This document shows, in pieces, positions 44,622 to 47,155 of a stretch of DNA of 47,155 bases. The notes under the pieces were generated by a model. It was given only the letters and a program-made list of their open reading frames with translations. It made no database searches and was not told the origin of the DNA. Positions within the stretch are counted from its first letter, which is position 1. Each line of letters starts with the position of its first letter. The stretch comes from an uncultured Actinomycetes bacterium (GTDB lineage Bacteria; Actinomycetota; Actinomycetes; Nanopelagicales; Nanopelagicaceae), in contig CAIZKO010000058.1 in the NCBI GenBank assembly GCA_903933585.1, positions 1 to 47,155 on the forward strand. The letters are read 5' to 3'. A program made the translations under genes and the position numbers.

Positions 44622-47155
44622 CTAGAGGCTGGCGCCTGTTGTGGCTTTGCCCTTGCCTGAGGCTGCTTTCTTCTTGGCTTTAGGAGCACCGGTCGCCTTC
44701 ACTGTCTTGGCGGTCAAGGTAGGGGCGCTCTTCTTAGCCCGCGTTGACTTCTTCTTGACGCGAGTTGCTCCACCATTTTCCGCCTCCCAAGCCCGGCGAC
44801 CGGCCAATAACTCCATGCCGCGTTCGAGGGTAAGGAATTCAACGGTATCTCCACGACGCAAGGTCGCGTTGGTCTCGCCATCGGTGACATAAAGTCCAAA
44901 TCGCCCATCTTTAACGAGTACCGGGCGCCCCGATGCCGGATCGACACCCAGATCTTTTACTGGCGGCTTGGCGACACCACGACGTCGTACCTTCGGCTCT
45001 TTGTAAATTGCGATTGCCTCGTCAAGAGTGATATCAAAGAGTTGATCTTCTGAGGTTAGGGTTCGCGAATCACTACCCTTTGTTAGATAGGGGCCGTAGC
45101 GACCGTTCTGTACCGTGATCGGTTCGGACTCGTACTCACCTAAAGTTCTCGGTAACGACATCAACTTAAGCGCATCAGCCATTGTGATTGTGTCGAGGGT
45201 CATTGTAGAAAGTAGCGATGCAGTTTTTGGCTTCGGTGCATCTTTCTTTTTGCGTGGCTTCTTAAGTTCGCCCGTCTTCTTATCAACGACCAATTCTGGC
45301 TCTGGAAATATTTGTGTGACATAAGGACCGAAGCGACCCGACTTTGCAATAAGTGGATACCCGGTCAGCGGTTCGACGCCTAACTCTCTCTCACCGGATG
45401 GTTTCGCAAGTAATTCAATGGCAACGCTCAGTGTGAGTTCATCGGGTGCCATATTCTCTGGAATATTGGCAAACTTTCGATTATCGCCTTCGCCCTGTTG
45501 GATATACGCGCCATAGCGACCAACACGAATTTCAATATCTTGACCCATCTTCATGGTGTTGATCTGTTGCGCATCGATCGCGCCGAGATCAGAGGCCAGC
45601 GCCTCGAGGCCAGGTACATCATCGTGACCGTAGAAGAATCGGGTTAACCACTCGACGCGATCGGCTTCGCCATTTGCGATTTTATCGAGATCCTCTTCCA
45701 TCGAAGCAGTGAATTCATAATCAACTAACTTCGAAAAGTGTTGTTCAAGCAGACCGGTCACGCTAAATGCCAAGAAAGTCGGGACGAGTGCTCGACCACG
45801 TTTAGCAACATAACCGCGATCCTGAATGGTGCTCATGATGGAAGCGAAGGTCGAGGGGCGGCCAATTCCCAGCTCTTCTAATTTCTTAACCAGAGATGGT
45901 TCTGTGTAGCGCGCTGGGGGCTTGGTTTCATGGCCCTCGCAGGAATATTGCTTTACAACTACCTTGTCGCCGATGGCCATTGGAGGAAGACGTTTAGATT
46001 CGTCATCGACCTCGGGTGCCCCTTCTTCAAGGACATCTTCATAAGCGGCCAAGAATCCGGGGAAGGTAAGGACAGAACCATTTGCGCGGAAGTTCGCGGT
46101 AGCGCCGACCTTGGTGGAAACTTCAAAATCTACGCGCATCTGCATCTTCTTGGCGTCGGACATCTGCGATGCAATCGTCCGCTTCCAAATGAGGTCATAA
46201 AGTGCAAACTCATCTCGGCTGAGTTCTGGTGCTAACTCTCCCGGGGTTTTAAATGTATCTCCAGCAGGACGAATCGCTTCGTGCGCCTCTTGTGCATTCT
46301 TTGTCTTACCTTCATAGACCCGGGGGCTGGCTGGAATGTATTCCTTGCCATATAAAGATGCGGCTTGTGCGCGAGCGGTTGCAATAGCCGATTGGGAAAG
46401 GGTTACTGAATCGGTACGCATATAAGTGATGTAACCGTTTTCGTAGAGTCGTTGCGCGATACGCATCGTTATCTGCGCACCCCAACCCAGCCGTGAACCG
46501 GCATCTTGTTGCATCGTTGAAGTTGTAAAAGGCGCCTTAGGGCGCTCGGTCCGAGGGGATTCTTCCGTGCTAATTACAGTGAGTTTTGTTCCGAACAGAC
46601 TCTGCGTTAATTCATTGGCAGAACTTTCATCGAGTAAGAGGATGTTGCCCAGAGATTTCTCTTTGAGTCCTCCAGTTTCATCAAAGTCATTAGTGGTGGC
46701 GGTTCGCTTCCCATCGAGAGAGATAAGGCGGGCGGTGAAGTTCTGGTCGGTCTCTGCTTTGAGATCCCACCAGGAAGAAGAGATAAATGCCATCCGCTCG
46801 CGTTCACGTTCAACTATTAAACGAGTTGCAACAGATTGAACGCGCCCGGCGCTTATGCGCGGCATGACTTTCTTCCAGAGCACCGGCGAGAGGCGATATC
46901 CGTAAAGGCGATCGAGTACACGACGCGTTTCTTGCGCATCTACCAAGCGATAATCTAGATCGCGGGTGTTTTTAGCAGCCTCTTGAATCGCCTCTTTGGT
47001 AATTTCATGAAAGACCATGCGGCTAATAGGGATCTTGGGGCGTAATACTTCTATTAAGTGCCAGGCGATTGCTTCGCCCTCGCGGTCCTCATCGGTAGCC
47101 AGAATGAGTTCATCGGCGTTCTTCATAAGCGCTTTTAGTTCATTGACCTTGGCCC
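44622..47155 (-). CDS. topA: DNA topoisomerase I (partial, runs off right edge)
   Basis: Toprim LATDEDREGEAIAWHL, active-site YITYMRTDS, ARYTEPSLVKKLEELGIGRPSTFASI, Lys/Ala-rich C-terminal tail. In-frame codons continue to the window edge (AKVNELKALMKNADELILATDE). Confidence 0.97.
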   Translation of the reverse strand, partial: AKVNELKALMKNADELILATDEDREGEAIAWHLIEVLRPKIPISRMVFHEITKEAIQEAAKNTRDLDYRLVDAQETRRVLDRLYGYRLSPVLWKKVMPRISAGRVQSVATRLIVERERERMAFISSSWWDLKAETDQNFTARLISLDGKRTATTNDFDETGGLKEKSLGNILLLDESSANELTQSLFGTKLTVISTEESPRTERPKAPFTTSTMQQDAGSRLGWGAQITMRIAQRLYENGYITYMRTDSVTLSQSAIATARAQAASLYGKEYIPASPRVYEGKTKNAQEAHEAIRPAGDTFKTPGELAPELSRDEFALYDLIWKRTIASQMSDAKKMQMRVDFEVSTKVGATANFRANGSVLTFPGFLAAYEDVLEEGAPEVDDESKRLPPMAIGDKVVVKQYSCEGHETKPPARYTEPSLVKKLEELGIGRPSTFASIMSTIQDRGYVAKRGRALVPTFLAFSVTGLLEQHFSKLVDYEFTASMEEDLDKIANGEADRVEWLTRFFYGHDDVPGLEALASDLGAIDAQQINTMKMGQDIEIRVGRYGAYIQQGEGDNRKFANIPENMAPDELTLSVAIELLAKPSGERELGVEPLTGYPLIAKSGRFGPYVTQIFPEPELVVDKKTGELKKPRKKKDAPKPKTASLLSTMTLDTITMADALKLMSLPRTLGEYESEPITVQNGRYGPYLTKGSDSRTLTSEDQLFDITLDEAIAIYKEPKVRRRGVAKPPVKDLGVDPASGRPVLVKDGRFGLYVTDGETNATLRRGDTVEFLTLERGMELLAGRRAWEAENGGATRVKKKSTRAKKSAPTLTAKTVKATGAPKAKKKAASGKGKATTGASL

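Noticed and set aside
1-47155. CRISPR arrays, prophage, transposases, toxin-antitoxin or defence systems
   Set aside because: No repeat-spacer pattern, integrase, transposase, phage structural or nuclease/toxin genes were seen.

Overview
Actinobacterial chromosomal segment (organism inferred from gene content; not verified). It has two parts. (A) About 5.9-34.4 kb is a dense accessory catabolic island. It has a LacI-family regulator, a branched-chain-amino-acid-type ABC importer, an MFS transporter, three paralogous DHPON-hydrolase/Ayg1-like alpha/beta hydrolases, a CocE-type hydrolase, an M24 creatinase/DddP-like enzyme, a creatininase-family amidohydrolase, a TPP-dependent enzyme, a DHDPS-family aldolase, a CrtI-like FAD oxidoreductase, two MDR and two 3-hydroxyisobutyrate-dehydrogenase-like oxidoreductases, a FAH/hydratase, a cupin, a fused 2-oxoacid dehydrogenase E1 and an SSADH-like aldehyde dehydrogenase. 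(B) About 38.7-47.2 kb is core: tRNA-Thr(CGT), a tripeptidyl-aminopeptidase-like hydrolase, holB, an MFS-tmk fusion and partial topA. The main discovery is a near-perfect 14-bp palindrome, TGCAATCGATTGCA. It occurs at five promoter regions of the island (12293, 19017, 27510, 31180, 33296) and includes the promoter region of the LacI gene itself. This suggests one local regulator controls the whole island as a single, apparently undescribed, catabolic regulon. The substrate cannot be determined from sequence alone. All motif, palindrome and start-codon observations were read by eye; no database search was run.
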